This document shows, piece after piece, positions 11,256 through 20,221 of a stretch of 47,352 bases of DNA. Position numbers and translations under genes: made by a program. The DNA lies in contig WJIL01000089.1 in NCBI GenBank assembly GCA_014730275.1, positions 1 to 47,352 on the forward strand, given 5' to 3'. A model generated the notes under the pieces. That model was given only the letters and a program-made list of their open reading frames with translations. It was not told the DNA's origin and did not search any database. Every line of letters starts with the position of its first letter. The stretch's first letter is position 1. The stretch is from Candidatus Lokiarchaeota archaeon. Its GTDB lineage: Archaea; Asgardarchaeota; Thorarchaeia; Thorarchaeales; Thorarchaeaceae.

Positions 11256-12641
11256 ATGCAAGGAATGGGATCAGCAGGAACTGAAGGCGACTCAGCTCGA
11301 GCTGCCGAAGTATTTGCCATAGGAATTGGGGAATGTGGATCGAATATCGTTGGCTCTTACCTGCAGTCAAGCAGAGACAAGAAACTGCCCTCCAGAGTGA
11401 GGGGCTATATGCTCATCAATACAGATAGAGCTGACCTAACCAAAGTTAGGGACAAGTATGGAATTCCAAAAGAACATACCCTCCTGTATGGAGCAAGCGA
11501 AATCGGTGTAGGTGGACGCTTCATGGATGGTTATGAAGCTGTCATGGATTCAAAGGACATCATTTTCGACCAGCTGGCCGGGCTGGGCTTTGAAGGAGTT
11601 TCTGGATTCTGTATTTTCACCAGTCTTGGTGGAGGTACCGGATGCGGTGGCACTCCTGCACTCATCAAGCTATTGAAGCAGAGATTCCAAGAAGAAGAAG
11701 GTAGGCGAATATTCGTCTATGTGATTGGAGTGTTGCCTTTTGAAGGGCAGTCAAGCGAAGCACTCAACTCGCTATGGGGAATGTCAAAATTACTTCGGGA
11801 ACAGCTTCAGGAACGCGGCGCTGATCTTACCATTCTTCTCAGCAATCGAACTATGTTAAAGCGCATCCTCCAGTCCAGAAGGACAGATAGTGTGGATTAC
11901 CTTCAAAGGGAGCTTGAAGTCGATATTGCAAATGTGAATTCTATCGAGAGAATGGTTCCATCTACGCTCGAATCTGCAGCCCCTCAAGATGTTAGGACTG
12001 AACAAGCCTTCGTTGAACTTGTCAATCCCCTCGCACTTGAGGTAATCGATGCCATGCTTTCTCCAGGGGTATATGAACCTGAAAAGGATGTTTTCCCAAC
12101 CACGGACCTAGCAGACTACAGTAGGCGCCTAGACCCAGTAGTCATACCAGCTCTTTACCGAGATGCAGGCTTAATACCTGATGCAGGTAATATGCAAAAC
12201 CAGCTGAAGGCAATGGTCAACTATGCAGCTACAGAAAGATCCTATGCTGATATTGGAGAACAGCCCAACGCGGAATCGGTCTTCTATGTTTTGAAAGGGT
12301 CACGAAGAATCGCAAAAGCAGAATACGGGGCATATCTCAAGGAGTCACTTAACCAGTTTACGGCACCCGGCGCAGCGGTAACTCCCTGTTACGTGAAATA
12401 TAATAACGAAACCCCAACGGACCTACTGATTCTTTTTGGTTTACCAAAAATACCTGAACTCGTACAGATTGTCAAAGAGGCCACACAGCTTGTTAATCTG
12501 CACAGTGGGAAATCTCCACTCAAACAGTCGTGGTTCAAGCGTTCAAAGGGTGTTGAGCGCAGAGAGTTGGTAAATGCAATCAACGATATCCGCGAGCTTT
12601 TTGGCTACTATGCAGATTTCTCTACTCAACCCACTGAGTAG
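11256..12641 (+). CDS. Divergent CetZ/tubulin-like GTPase
   Basis: A 461-residue tubulin/FtsZ-superfamily protein. The N-terminal nucleotide loop is GIGECGSN (23-30), closer to the GQxG of CetZ and tubulin than to bacterial FtsZ GVGGxGxN. INTDRADL (54-61) matches the CetZ NTAKADL position. The tubulin signature loop is GGGTGCG (125-131), followed by GTPALIKLLK, again like CetZ GGSPVLAKHLK. The next strand, IFVYVIGVLPFEG, has the expected GxLP. No NxDxxD T7-loop pattern is seen; the corresponding stretch after the central helix reads NPLALEVIDAMLSPGVY. Hydrolysis may therefore be slow or use other residues. The C-terminal half (~300-461) shows weak similarity only. Expected role: cytosolic GTP-dependent polymer. 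It is co-transcribed with the coiled-coil gene upstream. Confidence 0.85.
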   Translation: MQGMGSAGTEGDSARAAEVFAIGIGECGSNIVGSYLQSSRDKKLPSRVRGYMLINTDRADLTKVRDKYGIPKEHTLLYGASEIGVGGRFMDGYEAVMDSKDIIFDQLAGLGFEGVSGFCIFTSLGGGTGCGGTPALIKLLKQRFQEEEGRRIFVYVIGVLPFEGQSSEALNSLWGMSKLLREQLQERGADLTILLSNRTMLKRILQSRRTDSVDYLQRELEVDIANVNSIERMVPSTLESAAPQDVRTEQAFVELVNPLALEVIDAMLSPGVYEPEKDVFPTTDLADYSRRLDPVVIPALYRDAGLIPDAGNMQNQLKAMVNYAATERSYADIGEQPNAESVFYVLKGSRRIAKAEYGAYLKESLNQFTAPGAAVTPCYVKYNNETPTDLLILFGLPKIPELVQIVKEATQLVNLHSGKSPLKQSWFKRSKGVERRELVNAINDIRELFGYYADFSTQPTE

Positions 12642-12700
12642 CCCCAGATTGCTCTTCAGTACAGCAATACAGGGTCAATCCGGCAAGCAAGGTGACATAG

Positions 12701-12928
12701 CTAGAGTGTGTTGGCACACGTCCAGATTATAGGAAGCTTGGCTTATCTAGGATGATGATTGTTCAAGTTCTACGATTGACAAAACTCCACAATCCACCTT
12801 TCATTTGTATTTCCCGTACAAATCCGTCTGAAGCAGCAAGCAGGCTGTATGACTCTGTGGGCTTCAAGGTAGATTCTAGGGGGAATACTTCTGTAAGCAC
12901 TATTGTCGAATGTACTAAACCTTTTTAG
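12701..12928 (+). pseudogene. GNAT acetyltransferase remnant (3' half only)
   Basis: In one frame from 12701, just after a TAG, the translation reads ECVGTRPDYRKLGLSRMMI and later ISRTNPSEAASRLYDSVGF, ending at a TAG at 12926-12928. VGTRPDYRKLGLS is the acetyl-CoA-binding motif A of GNAT enzymes (V.P.YR..G.G), and NP..A.RLYDSVGF is their conserved C-terminal block. The N-terminal half of a GNAT (~70-80 residues) is absent from 12642-12700, and no start codon precedes motif A. I read this as a decayed gene that lost its 5' part. It accounts for most of the 330-nt gap between neighbouring genes. Confidence 0.75.
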
Positions 12929-12973
12929 AAGAAAGGCCGAACCTTAAACAGAATTTCGTACCGAGGTTTCAGT

Positions 12974-14830
12974 TTGGAAGAATATAGAGGGAGAATTGTA
13001 GCAATCTACCTGCTAGTTTTTTTGATTCTGGGAGGTTTGATTTTCACATCACCAGAAGTCACTCCAGATGGCACCAGCACTCTGGAGGAAGTTGAATCAT
13101 TCGAAGGGAGTTTAGGTGTAGAGAAAGTACAGGATGTTTACAGTCCAACATCTGAGATTGTTCTTTTCAATGACACACCCTCCAGTAGTTCTTCATCATG
13201 GGTGTTTTCGTTCCGTTGGGGCATTCCAGAAATACAAGAAAGTTCTGAGAGATTCACTGTTGGAATGGAACCGAATATCCTGATAGGCGAGAATGCAGCT
13301 ATGTCGTGTTCCGCGGTAGTAAACGTCCCCGTACAAAGCATAGATACTCTCACATACAGTAGCTATTTGAGCGTGCATTCAGGTGAAATCAAGGCCAGAC
13401 TGGGAGCTAGCACCTTCAATCTAGATGAAGACTTGGACTTCTCACATGAATTGACACTTGATACAGGAGAAAGCACTAGAATAATTCTTGATGACATTTT
13501 GGAAGATATGCAGGCTGCTACCGATTCGTTCATAGTACAGACTCTATTCTATCTGGAAGTAGTTTTCATCTCAGACGCCAAAGTTGGCATACATTACATG
13601 GCGGCAAACGCATCAACCACAGAAAACGTCATGCCGGTGACAATAGATCCACAATCTCCAGATGGGACAAGCCTCTCAGAAAGTCAGTATCAGCATCAAA
13701 TAAGTGAGTGCGCGGCGATAAGCGTATCCTCATTGAATAGTAATCAAACATTCATGCTATACTTTTGGAGGGGGAAAAATCAGATTTTCCTACCTTCAGA
13801 TAATTACACGTGTTATGCAGGGTGGAAGGACAATCTTGGTGATGGAAAGCCGCCATTCTATGGCGGAGAAATCCTGGCTTTTTCAATCAACGTTGAAAAC
13901 GGAGAAAGCACAGTCTGTGCAGTCAGGCTACCTTGCATCAAGTTGTACATCCGTGTCTCCCCCAGTGTTCCCACGCTGTCACTCAGGATATCGACCAGTA
14001 GTGAAGAGCAATACGATGTAGACATACACGGAGGGCCAAATGACGCTTTGTTGTTTGTTCCAACTGAAGATAGTGATTCCTGGCTTTCCGTCCGAAGCCG
14101 TGTCGTGAGCAGAGAGTATCGGAATTGGCCAGAAATTCCTAGGGTGTCAGGCGAATTCAGCATCTATTCAATTATCAGAGCTACCTTATCGGTATCAAGC
14201 ACTACATTTTTCGGTGTCTTGATAACGCCGTTAGAAATCTACACTGTTTTGGCAGCAATAATGGTAGCTATTCTCGCTGTACCAAAGATACATGAATTTG
14301 TGAGAACAAAGGGAATGAAGAATCTGCTTAGGCAGCCAGCAACGATACCCTTTCTCATGTTGACAGCGAGCGTACTACTACCATGGATAGTCTTTCAGAG
14401 TTCATCGGGCTATGACACAGGCAAGCATTTGACATGTTCATACATTTACAGCATCCCACTATCCTCCTTTGTTTTAACAGCAAATGGCTTTCATGCGTTT
14501 TTCATGCCCGAGATATGTATGATACATAATCCATCATGGTCACATCTGTGGGGCAATGCATTTCGAGACATTGCATTTTCCCTTATTCTCTTCTGGATAC
14601 CATGGATGTATCTTGCTAATAGGATAAAGCATCAAAAGGCGAATCAGCTTGCCCTTACCAAACTATGGATTTTTCTCCTTCCTTCTATTGCAATTCTGCT
14701 GGTTCGGTTGTTTAATCCCTGGCTCTATTTCGGATATTTGTCTCTCGGAGCATTTCTTGCAATAGCAGCTCCAACAAGCTACATAGCAATGCATGTCATC
14801 CATCGGTACAGGCCAGAGTATATTTCCTGA
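12974..14830 (+). CDS. Large surface protein with signal anchor, extracellular region and C-terminal polytopic membrane domain
   Basis: A 618-residue protein beginning at TTG, with a weak CGAGGT ribosome site ahead. Residues ~6-26 (RIVAIYLLVFLILGGLIFTSP) are a signal anchor. About 390 residues of Ser/Thr-rich, beta-prone sequence with N-x-S/T sequons follow and are presumably outside the cell. The last ~210 residues hold about six TM segments (LEIYTVLAAIMVAILAV, IPFLMLTASVLLPWIVF, IPLSSFVLTANGFHAFF, IAFSLILFWIPWMYLA, LWIFLLPSIAILLVRLF, YFGYLSLGAFLAIAAPTSYIA). I do not recognise a family. The gene stands alone; the next one is convergent. Confidence 0.8.
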   Translation: MEEYRGRIVAIYLLVFLILGGLIFTSPEVTPDGTSTLEEVESFEGSLGVEKVQDVYSPTSEIVLFNDTPSSSSSSWVFSFRWGIPEIQESSERFTVGMEPNILIGENAAMSCSAVVNVPVQSIDTLTYSSYLSVHSGEIKARLGASTFNLDEDLDFSHELTLDTGESTRIILDDILEDMQAATDSFIVQTLFYLEVVFISDAKVGIHYMAANASTTENVMPVTIDPQSPDGTSLSESQYQHQISECAAISVSSLNSNQTFMLYFWRGKNQIFLPSDNYTCYAGWKDNLGDGKPPFYGGEILAFSINVENGESTVCAVRLPCIKLYIRVSPSVPTLSLRISTSSEEQYDVDIHGGPNDALLFVPTEDSDSWLSVRSRVVSREYRNWPEIPRVSGEFSIYSIIRATLSVSSTTFFGVLITPLEIYTVLAAIMVAILAVPKIHEFVRTKGMKNLLRQPATIPFLMLTASVLLPWIVFQSSSGYDTGKHLTCSYIYSIPLSSFVLTANGFHAFFMPEICMIHNPSWSHLWGNAFRDIAFSLILFWIPWMYLANRIKHQKANQLALTKLWIFLLPSIAILLVRLFNPWLYFGYLSLGAFLAIAAPTSYIAMHVIHRYRPEYIS

Positions 14831-14907
14831 TTGGCATAGTTGACTCCATATTTGCCAAGTAATGACCTTCAAACGCCTTAGACCGATAGATTTTGCTCAG
14901 TAAGCAC

Positions 14908-16980
14908 TTAGGCCCAGAATTCATCACGCTCCCTTGTTTCATGAAAGAGCTTTGATTCAACAATAATTTGTTGTACGGATTCGTCCGTGTCGTTCCGAAG
15001 GATCTCTACTACACCTGGATAGCAATCAACGCCCAAGCGAAGTAATACGATTGCAAGTGTCCTTCTGACATTTTCATCTGGATCCCTGGCAAGTTGTGCT
15101 AACGGCTTACTCAGCTCAGAATCCATTCTTAGTACTAGGTGCTTAGCCACAGCTGCCCTAACAAGAGGGTCTGAATCTCCAGTTTTTTGAATCAAGTATT
15201 TAGAAGCTCTGCGATGGTTGATGGAACCGATTCGCTCTATTTTCTGCAATGTTACAAACCGATGGGTTTCTGGAACCTCGAGCAAAGCTTCTAAGGCGGG
15301 AAGATCAATCTCTCCAAGGGCTTCCATTGCAGCATGGACAATCTCTTCACGCTCTGACCTTACAAGATCTACCAAGTATGGAATCGCCCTCTCTGAATGA
15401 GTCAATCCCAAAGCCTCAATGGCCTCAGTCACTGCAAATTTAGGATAATCTATATCTGAAATCCTACGAAATGCTTGAATTCTTCGCTGAATCAAGTCTA
15501 GAATGTGCTCTTCGGAAGGTTTCCAGTCGATTTCAGTTTCTATGATTTTCGCGGTTTCCGGATACAATTTCAAAAGGCTTGCCAAAACTGGTACCCCAAT
15601 AGAACCAAGCCGTTTGAAACCAGCTACAGCCTGCGTTCTCAGTCGGTCAATAAGAGTATCAGCTAATTCTTCTTGGTTCTCACGTCTCAGAGCCATAATC
15701 ATATTGAACATTCGGATTTCATCAGTCTCCAAAAAGGCTTGCAAGTCGAGCATCAGGAGGTTAACCAAGAAGGACACGGCGTAGTCTGATTTTGTGGCGC
15801 CTATCTCCTTTGCCATCGAAGCCAAATTCACGATGTCGAACTCCCGAATCCATTTCCAATACTCATTCTGAATCGTCGGTGAGTTAATCCTGAAAAGCGC
15901 TTTCAAGGCTGAAAGCCGAACTTTATCGTCCGATGAGTCAACTAACTTTCTTAGCTCATCTGTACACTCCGACGCTCTAAGTACACCCAAAGCATCGCAA
16001 GCTGCCTTTTGTATGACAGGAGAGCTTCGTCTTAGAGAGTTTCGAATTTGTGGAATAACCTCTTCTATTCCCAATCTTCCCAGTCCTGTAAGAGCACAGG
16101 CCACAGTGGATTCGTCTTCCCGACCTAATGCAAATAGAAATGGCTCTTTACAATATTCATGACCAATTTTGCATGTCTTCTCGAGCCCGATTCTACAAAT
16201 CTGATCATCAATATCTAGGCTCATGGTGATACCCTGAAGCAAGTCCTTATGATATGAAATTGAATCTGTGTAAAGTCCGAGGTATCTTTCCTTCACAGAC
16301 AGAGAACCGACCTCATCACGTGCTGCTTCTGGAATTTTGACTGGTGAAAGCTTGAGCTCAACAAGCTTTTCGAGAACAGGTTTGGCTTCTTCTATGGTAG
16401 TTCTACCACCTACCCCAGATTTGACGAGAAGGTTCAGAGCAAGTGGAAGCTCCAGAAAATCGAACATATCGACAAGTCCGTCTTGCATCAGGTATGGCCT
16501 TGCTTCTCCCATTTTGGCCTTGCGTGCATCCAGGATTTTTGGTAGATATGCCATCAAATCAGGATCTTCGAATTGACTCGGGCGAAGTAGGAATACATCC
16601 CCTGTCTCAATTTGCTCTTTCAAATATTTAAGGGCAAGTTCTCGACTAGCACTGTTCACCTCGCCCCAAGATTCCGGTTGTTGCTGAGCTATCTTTTCAA
16701 CAAATTGTGAGGGGTCGCAAGCCAATCCATAGAACTCTCTGATTTCAAAAAGACGGAGAATTGAATTCAGATACATTCCCCATGCTTGCGTTAACTGGAA
16801 TGACAGGGCAATTTGCTTCAGGGTATTGGTGATTCCTATTTGTTCAGCAGAGTCTAGTATTTGTTTCCGCCATGCCTTTCGCTTTGCCAAATCCAGAAGC
16901 TCTGCTTGATTAGATGCAGCCAGATAGTCTCTCCAGCTCAAACCTTTCTCCATGAGCTCTAGAAGTGTGTTCTCAATCAT
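14908..16980 (-). CDS. HEAT-repeat protein
   Basis: A 690-residue soluble helical-repeat protein. Several HEAT/PBS-lyase-like units are clear, for example TVACALTGLGRLGIEEVIPQI, VIQKAACDALGVLRASECTDEL, KVRLSALKALFRI, FAVTEAIEALGLTHSERAIPYL, IVHAAMEALGEIDLPALEALL, LVRAAVAKHLVLR and NVRRTLAIVLLRLGVDCYPGV. The N-terminal ~200 residues are helical but less regular. HEAT arrays are protein-binding scaffolds. Its ATG overlaps the stop of the upstream TPR gene (ATGA at 16977-16980), so the two are translationally coupled and their products probably work together. The partner they hold is unknown. Confidence 0.9.
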   Translation of the reverse strand: MIENTLLELMEKGLSWRDYLAASNQAELLDLAKRKAWRKQILDSAEQIGITNTLKQIALSFQLTQAWGMYLNSILRLFEIREFYGLACDPSQFVEKIAQQQPESWGEVNSASRELALKYLKEQIETGDVFLLRPSQFEDPDLMAYLPKILDARKAKMGEARPYLMQDGLVDMFDFLELPLALNLLVKSGVGGRTTIEEAKPVLEKLVELKLSPVKIPEAARDEVGSLSVKERYLGLYTDSISYHKDLLQGITMSLDIDDQICRIGLEKTCKIGHEYCKEPFLFALGREDESTVACALTGLGRLGIEEVIPQIRNSLRRSSPVIQKAACDALGVLRASECTDELRKLVDSSDDKVRLSALKALFRINSPTIQNEYWKWIREFDIVNLASMAKEIGATKSDYAVSFLVNLLMLDLQAFLETDEIRMFNMIMALRRENQEELADTLIDRLRTQAVAGFKRLGSIGVPVLASLLKLYPETAKIIETEIDWKPSEEHILDLIQRRIQAFRRISDIDYPKFAVTEAIEALGLTHSERAIPYLVDLVRSEREEIVHAAMEALGEIDLPALEALLEVPETHRFVTLQKIERIGSINHRRASKYLIQKTGDSDPLVRAAVAKHLVLRMDSELSKPLAQLARDPDENVRRTLAIVLLRLGVDCYPGVVEILRNDTDESVQQIIVESKLFHETRERDEFWA

Positions 16981-18740
16981 TCAAGCGACTCCGTCATGTA
17001 TTTCTCAAGCAGATGAGCTATCTGTGCCCGAAGATAATTGCGTTTGAGCTCAGTTGCCAAGTCGCCATACATGTATTTCTCAGTTAATCGATCTACGTGA
17101 GCACGAGGTATTCCTAGGTCCAGCGCATCTTCAGTTCCTTCGGTATCAGAATGTTGTATAAGTGCCTTCAGTCTCTTTCTGGCAACAGTTCTCACTGCAT
17201 CTTCTCCATCATTCTTGCGACTGAGAGCCAGTAGAGGCCAGGCAATGGGTTCTTCAGGATTCTCTTCCACTACGTCCTCAAGAAGTTGAATTGCCTCATC
17301 TCTCCGATTCAGTCCAAACAGACTTCTTGCCCGGTCTACAGGCGAGGCCTCTGTAGAGGAAAGGACTTGATTCAATAGACTCTCAGCTTCACCCCTTTTG
17401 CCTTCTCGTCTCAACAAACTTGCCAATAGAATCATAGAATCATGAGTTCCCTCGTTTGCAGCTATTTCTAGTGATTCTTGCGCGTCAGAATCATCAAGGT
17501 AGGTCTGCACACGACCAAGAACCGCGTAGAAGAGAGGCGGGGTTTCTTCGATCTTGACATATTCGTTTAGAGCCTCAGCAATAGAATGATAATTTTGATC
17601 TCCAAGGTTTTCAACCAAGAGCACAAGGATTTGATCGCGGTTTGACTTCGCTTTTTTCTTTGCTTGTGCAAAGATTTTCTCAGATTCTTCCTCCAAACCA
17701 TGAACTCGAAGATCTAAAGCAAAAAGCGCAATACTGGCTACATCCTCGAGGGGGACATCACTCATGAATTTCTTGAGATGCTGTTTAGCCTTCTCAATCT
17801 GGCCTTTTTTGAGTAGCGATCTAACGCGCAATACTTGGGAAAAGCGCCAATCAACCTGTGACAGGAATTTATCCGCCGGCTTATTCTGTGTAACCTCTTC
17901 TTTCAGACGCATCCCTTCCGCGATATGCCCTGTTTGGAGATACACTCCTAGGAGCTGCATCTTGACCCGGATATTATCAGAATCCCAAGATAGGACATCC
18001 TCGAGATTCTTAATAGTCTTCTCAGGATTCTTTCTGTGAGATTGCCCAGAAACTGAGATAAGCACATCTATGTTATCAGGGTCTTTCTCAAGTGCTTTTG
18101 TTCCATATTCAAGAGTCAGATTCCCGTCGATTTCGTGAAGCATGCGGATTGTTCTCGTTCGTTCTTCGATGTTTGTCTGGAAGAGATTCTTCAAGGCCCT
18201 CTCGGTGTATTCCTCTGATTCTTCCAATCTTCCGCGGTTCTTGAGATCAATGGCGTAGAGAATTGATATCAGAGGGCTCTCCGGATTCTCTTTCAATGCA
18301 CGTTCTAGGAGCGATTTACTTTCCTTTTCCTTGCCCACCCGGTCGAGTATGGATTTAGCCGCATGAACAGCCCACGGATATCCAGGGTCAATCTCTAGAG
18401 CCTTGTACATCCATTCCAAGCCCTTTTCATATTCCATGTTGTTTGAAAAGACAACCCCAATGCCGGTCAGCAGTTCCAAATTCTCTGGTGCTAAATCAAT
18501 GGCCTGCGTGTACACTTCCTTTGCTCGATCCAAATCCCTTCTTCTATTCAGAATCTTCCCAAGAAGGGCCAGTACGTCAGGATCAGCCGGGCGATGCTTC
18601 AGGACCTTGGCTATCGCCTCTTCGCTGACACCAACAATGTATCGATCTGCTGCGTGTTTTCCTAGTTTGAACCAGGCATCTATGTTGTCTGGTTCCGACT
18701 CTGCCTTTGCTTTGAGTTCAGCAATCCTGCCATCTCTCAT
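16977..18740 (-). CDS. Long TPR protein, translationally coupled to the HEAT-repeat gene
   Basis: A 587-residue soluble protein composed largely of tetratricopeptide repeats. Clear units include EAIAKVLKHRPADPDVLALLGKIL, RAKEVYTQAIDLAPENLELLTGIG, KGLEWMYKALEIDPGYPWAVHAA, ESKSLLERALKENPESPLISIL, GTKALEKDPDNIDVLISV and EAIQLLEDVVEENPEEPIAWPLLAL. The start is supported by GGAGAG (complement of 18747-18752) a few nt upstream, with AT-rich TATA-like sequence at about 18753-18783. No signal peptide or TM segment is visible. The stop overlaps the ATG of the HEAT gene by 3 nt. The pair may form one scaffold complex; this is inference from gene order. Confidence 0.92.
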   Translation of the reverse strand: MRDGRIAELKAKAESEPDNIDAWFKLGKHAADRYIVGVSEEAIAKVLKHRPADPDVLALLGKILNRRRDLDRAKEVYTQAIDLAPENLELLTGIGVVFSNNMEYEKGLEWMYKALEIDPGYPWAVHAAKSILDRVGKEKESKSLLERALKENPESPLISILYAIDLKNRGRLEESEEYTERALKNLFQTNIEERTRTIRMLHEIDGNLTLEYGTKALEKDPDNIDVLISVSGQSHRKNPEKTIKNLEDVLSWDSDNIRVKMQLLGVYLQTGHIAEGMRLKEEVTQNKPADKFLSQVDWRFSQVLRVRSLLKKGQIEKAKQHLKKFMSDVPLEDVASIALFALDLRVHGLEEESEKIFAQAKKKAKSNRDQILVLLVENLGDQNYHSIAEALNEYVKIEETPPLFYAVLGRVQTYLDDSDAQESLEIAANEGTHDSMILLASLLRREGKRGEAESLLNQVLSSTEASPVDRARSLFGLNRRDEAIQLLEDVVEENPEEPIAWPLLALSRKNDGEDAVRTVARKRLKALIQHSDTEGTEDALDLGIPRAHVDRLTEKYMYGDLATELKRNYLRAQIAHLLEKYMTESLE

Positions 18741-18821
18741 ACGGAACTCTCCGCCTATATATTCACTGTTTTAATATTTAAATAACGCCCCAAAAAATAA
18801 TCAAGCCATTTGGAAGAGCGT

Positions 18822-20096
18822 CTATCTGTATAACAATAGATTCCACATCATGTCGGCCAAATTGGATCCGTAGAATCTCTCCTCAGAAACTTCTTCGCTC
18901 ATATTCGTCCAAGAATGAGTACCATCATGTAGCGTTACGAGCAGAACCTGTTTGTACTCAAGACATCCAGTATACTTCCAAATCTCAATGGCCCCACTAG
19001 GAGACTCTTCAACAATCGGTATTTTAGAGCAATTATTGCTATCCACCCAGAATGCCACAGATTCGTTGGCTGACAAGTCAATACGGTCTACGAGGAATCC
19101 TTTCTCTCCTCTTCCTCCTTCGTATAATACTTGTTCATCTAGTTTCCCATGTATGTGTACTACTGAAACTGGGTGCTCAGGCTCGGGAATAAGATACAAC
19201 TCACCATCTATAGTGGCTTTTCCACCCACGCTCCCAGAAACCGGGGCAATACCAGCAAGCATCCCAGAGTGTTCCGCAGCGAATCTATATGTCATCATAG
19301 CACCGTTCGAATGACCTGTCATATAGATCTCTGAAGTGTTGATATTGTACTCATCAGATAAATGAACAATCAATTCGTAGATAAACTGGACGTCACTGAT
19401 GTTGTTTCTTGATGCATAAGCGTCTATGTAGCCAGAATTCCAGGTGTGTAGTGAGTATGGGAGATCACCTGTGCCATCAGGATAAGCCACGATGAAACCG
19501 TAGTCCTCAGCAACAGAATCAAAACCGTATGACCGTTTCATGTTTCGAGCGTCACCTCCACCTCCATGCAGAGCTACCAGCAAAGGCACGGGTTGAGAGG
19601 ATTCGTAAGATTTGGGAACATGAAGCAAGTATTTTCGCTCCGTGCCCCCGATAGTTAGATAATGAAATCCGCGAGCTCGGGAGTTCAATATTCCCAGTAG
19701 AGGAAGAAGCACAATAACGCAAACGAGTAGCAATCCCACAACCTGCTTTCTTTCAAAGGATGAAATATGAATGCAAATTAGAATACCCGATGCAATGACC
19801 CCCACCAATGGCACAATATACGAACCCATCACCAATACGCCCCAAGATGAAGAAACAGCAATCATCACTGAGCCTACAGTCTTGTATCTTCGATAGATTA
19901 GGAGGCTGATGAAAACTGAGCTTCCAATCAGAAGCCCCCATAGTACAAGAATCATCCCAGCGGTTGGCCTAATCGTGGTTAGTAACGTGCCAAAGACAAC
20001 GAACTTCAGGCTGTTGATTAGAATTAGAATGCCTGCTATGATTGAGACAATGATTCCAAACTTCCCAAGATTCCGGTTTGACTTACTCTCACTCAT
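18822..20096 (-). CDS. Membrane-anchored PHB-depolymerase/LpqC-type esterase
   Basis: 424 residues from the ATG at 20096. An in-frame ATG at 20138 exists, but a TATA box sits between the two, so the shorter form is favoured. The N-terminal ~130 residues carry four or five TM segments (GIIVSIIAGILILINSL, AGMILVLWGLLIGSSVFISLLI, SVMIAVSSSWGVLVMGSYIV, VGLLLVCVIVLLPLLG). The outer domain is an alpha/beta hydrolase of the PHB depolymerase/feruloyl esterase LpqC family (COG3509-like): LLVALHGGGGDARNM (oxyanion region), IVAYPDGTG, TWNSG, nucleophile Ser in MTGHSNGAMMTYRFAAE, APVSGSVGG, VVHIHGKLDEQV (acid) and HDGTHSW (His). The substrate is unknown. The fusion to a polytopic membrane domain is unusual for this family. 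Confidence 0.85.
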   Translation of the reverse strand: MSESKSNRNLGKFGIIVSIIAGILILINSLKFVVFGTLLTTIRPTAGMILVLWGLLIGSSVFISLLIYRRYKTVGSVMIAVSSSWGVLVMGSYIVPLVGVIASGILICIHISSFERKQVVGLLLVCVIVLLPLLGILNSRARGFHYLTIGGTERKYLLHVPKSYESSQPVPLLVALHGGGGDARNMKRSYGFDSVAEDYGFIVAYPDGTGDLPYSLHTWNSGYIDAYASRNNISDVQFIYELIVHLSDEYNINTSEIYMTGHSNGAMMTYRFAAEHSGMLAGIAPVSGSVGGKATIDGELYLIPEPEHPVSVVHIHGKLDEQVLYEGGRGEKGFLVDRIDLSANESVAFWVDSNNCSKIPIVEESPSGAIEIWKYTGCLEYKQVLLVTLHDGTHSWTNMSEEVSEERFYGSNLADMMWNLLLYR

Positions 20097-20119
20097 TTGA
20101 TTCGAAATCCATATCTGCG

Positions 20120-20128
20120 ATATAATAA
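20120..20128 (-). promoter_or_regulatory. TATA box for the esterase gene
   Basis: On the minus strand this reads TTATTATAT and ends about 24 nt before the ATG at 20096, the spacing expected for a leaderless archaeal transcript. It argues against the longer start at 20138. Confidence 0.5.
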
Positions 20129-20221
20129 CAAAATGCATGAATCATCTATAGCAAAGACACAATTGGCGTATTCCAAGGCCTTAATTGAGACCCTGACTCG
20201 CTGCTATTCAGGGAATAGAGT

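Noticed and set aside
11256-12641. Naming the GTPase FtsZ
   Set aside because: The nucleotide loop and NTDRADL region are closer to CetZ/tubulin, and the FtsZ T7 loop and C-terminal tail are not recognisable.
20097-20138. Longer start of the esterase gene at 20138
   Set aside because: A TATA box lies between this ATG and the one at 20096, so the longer form would probably not be transcribed.
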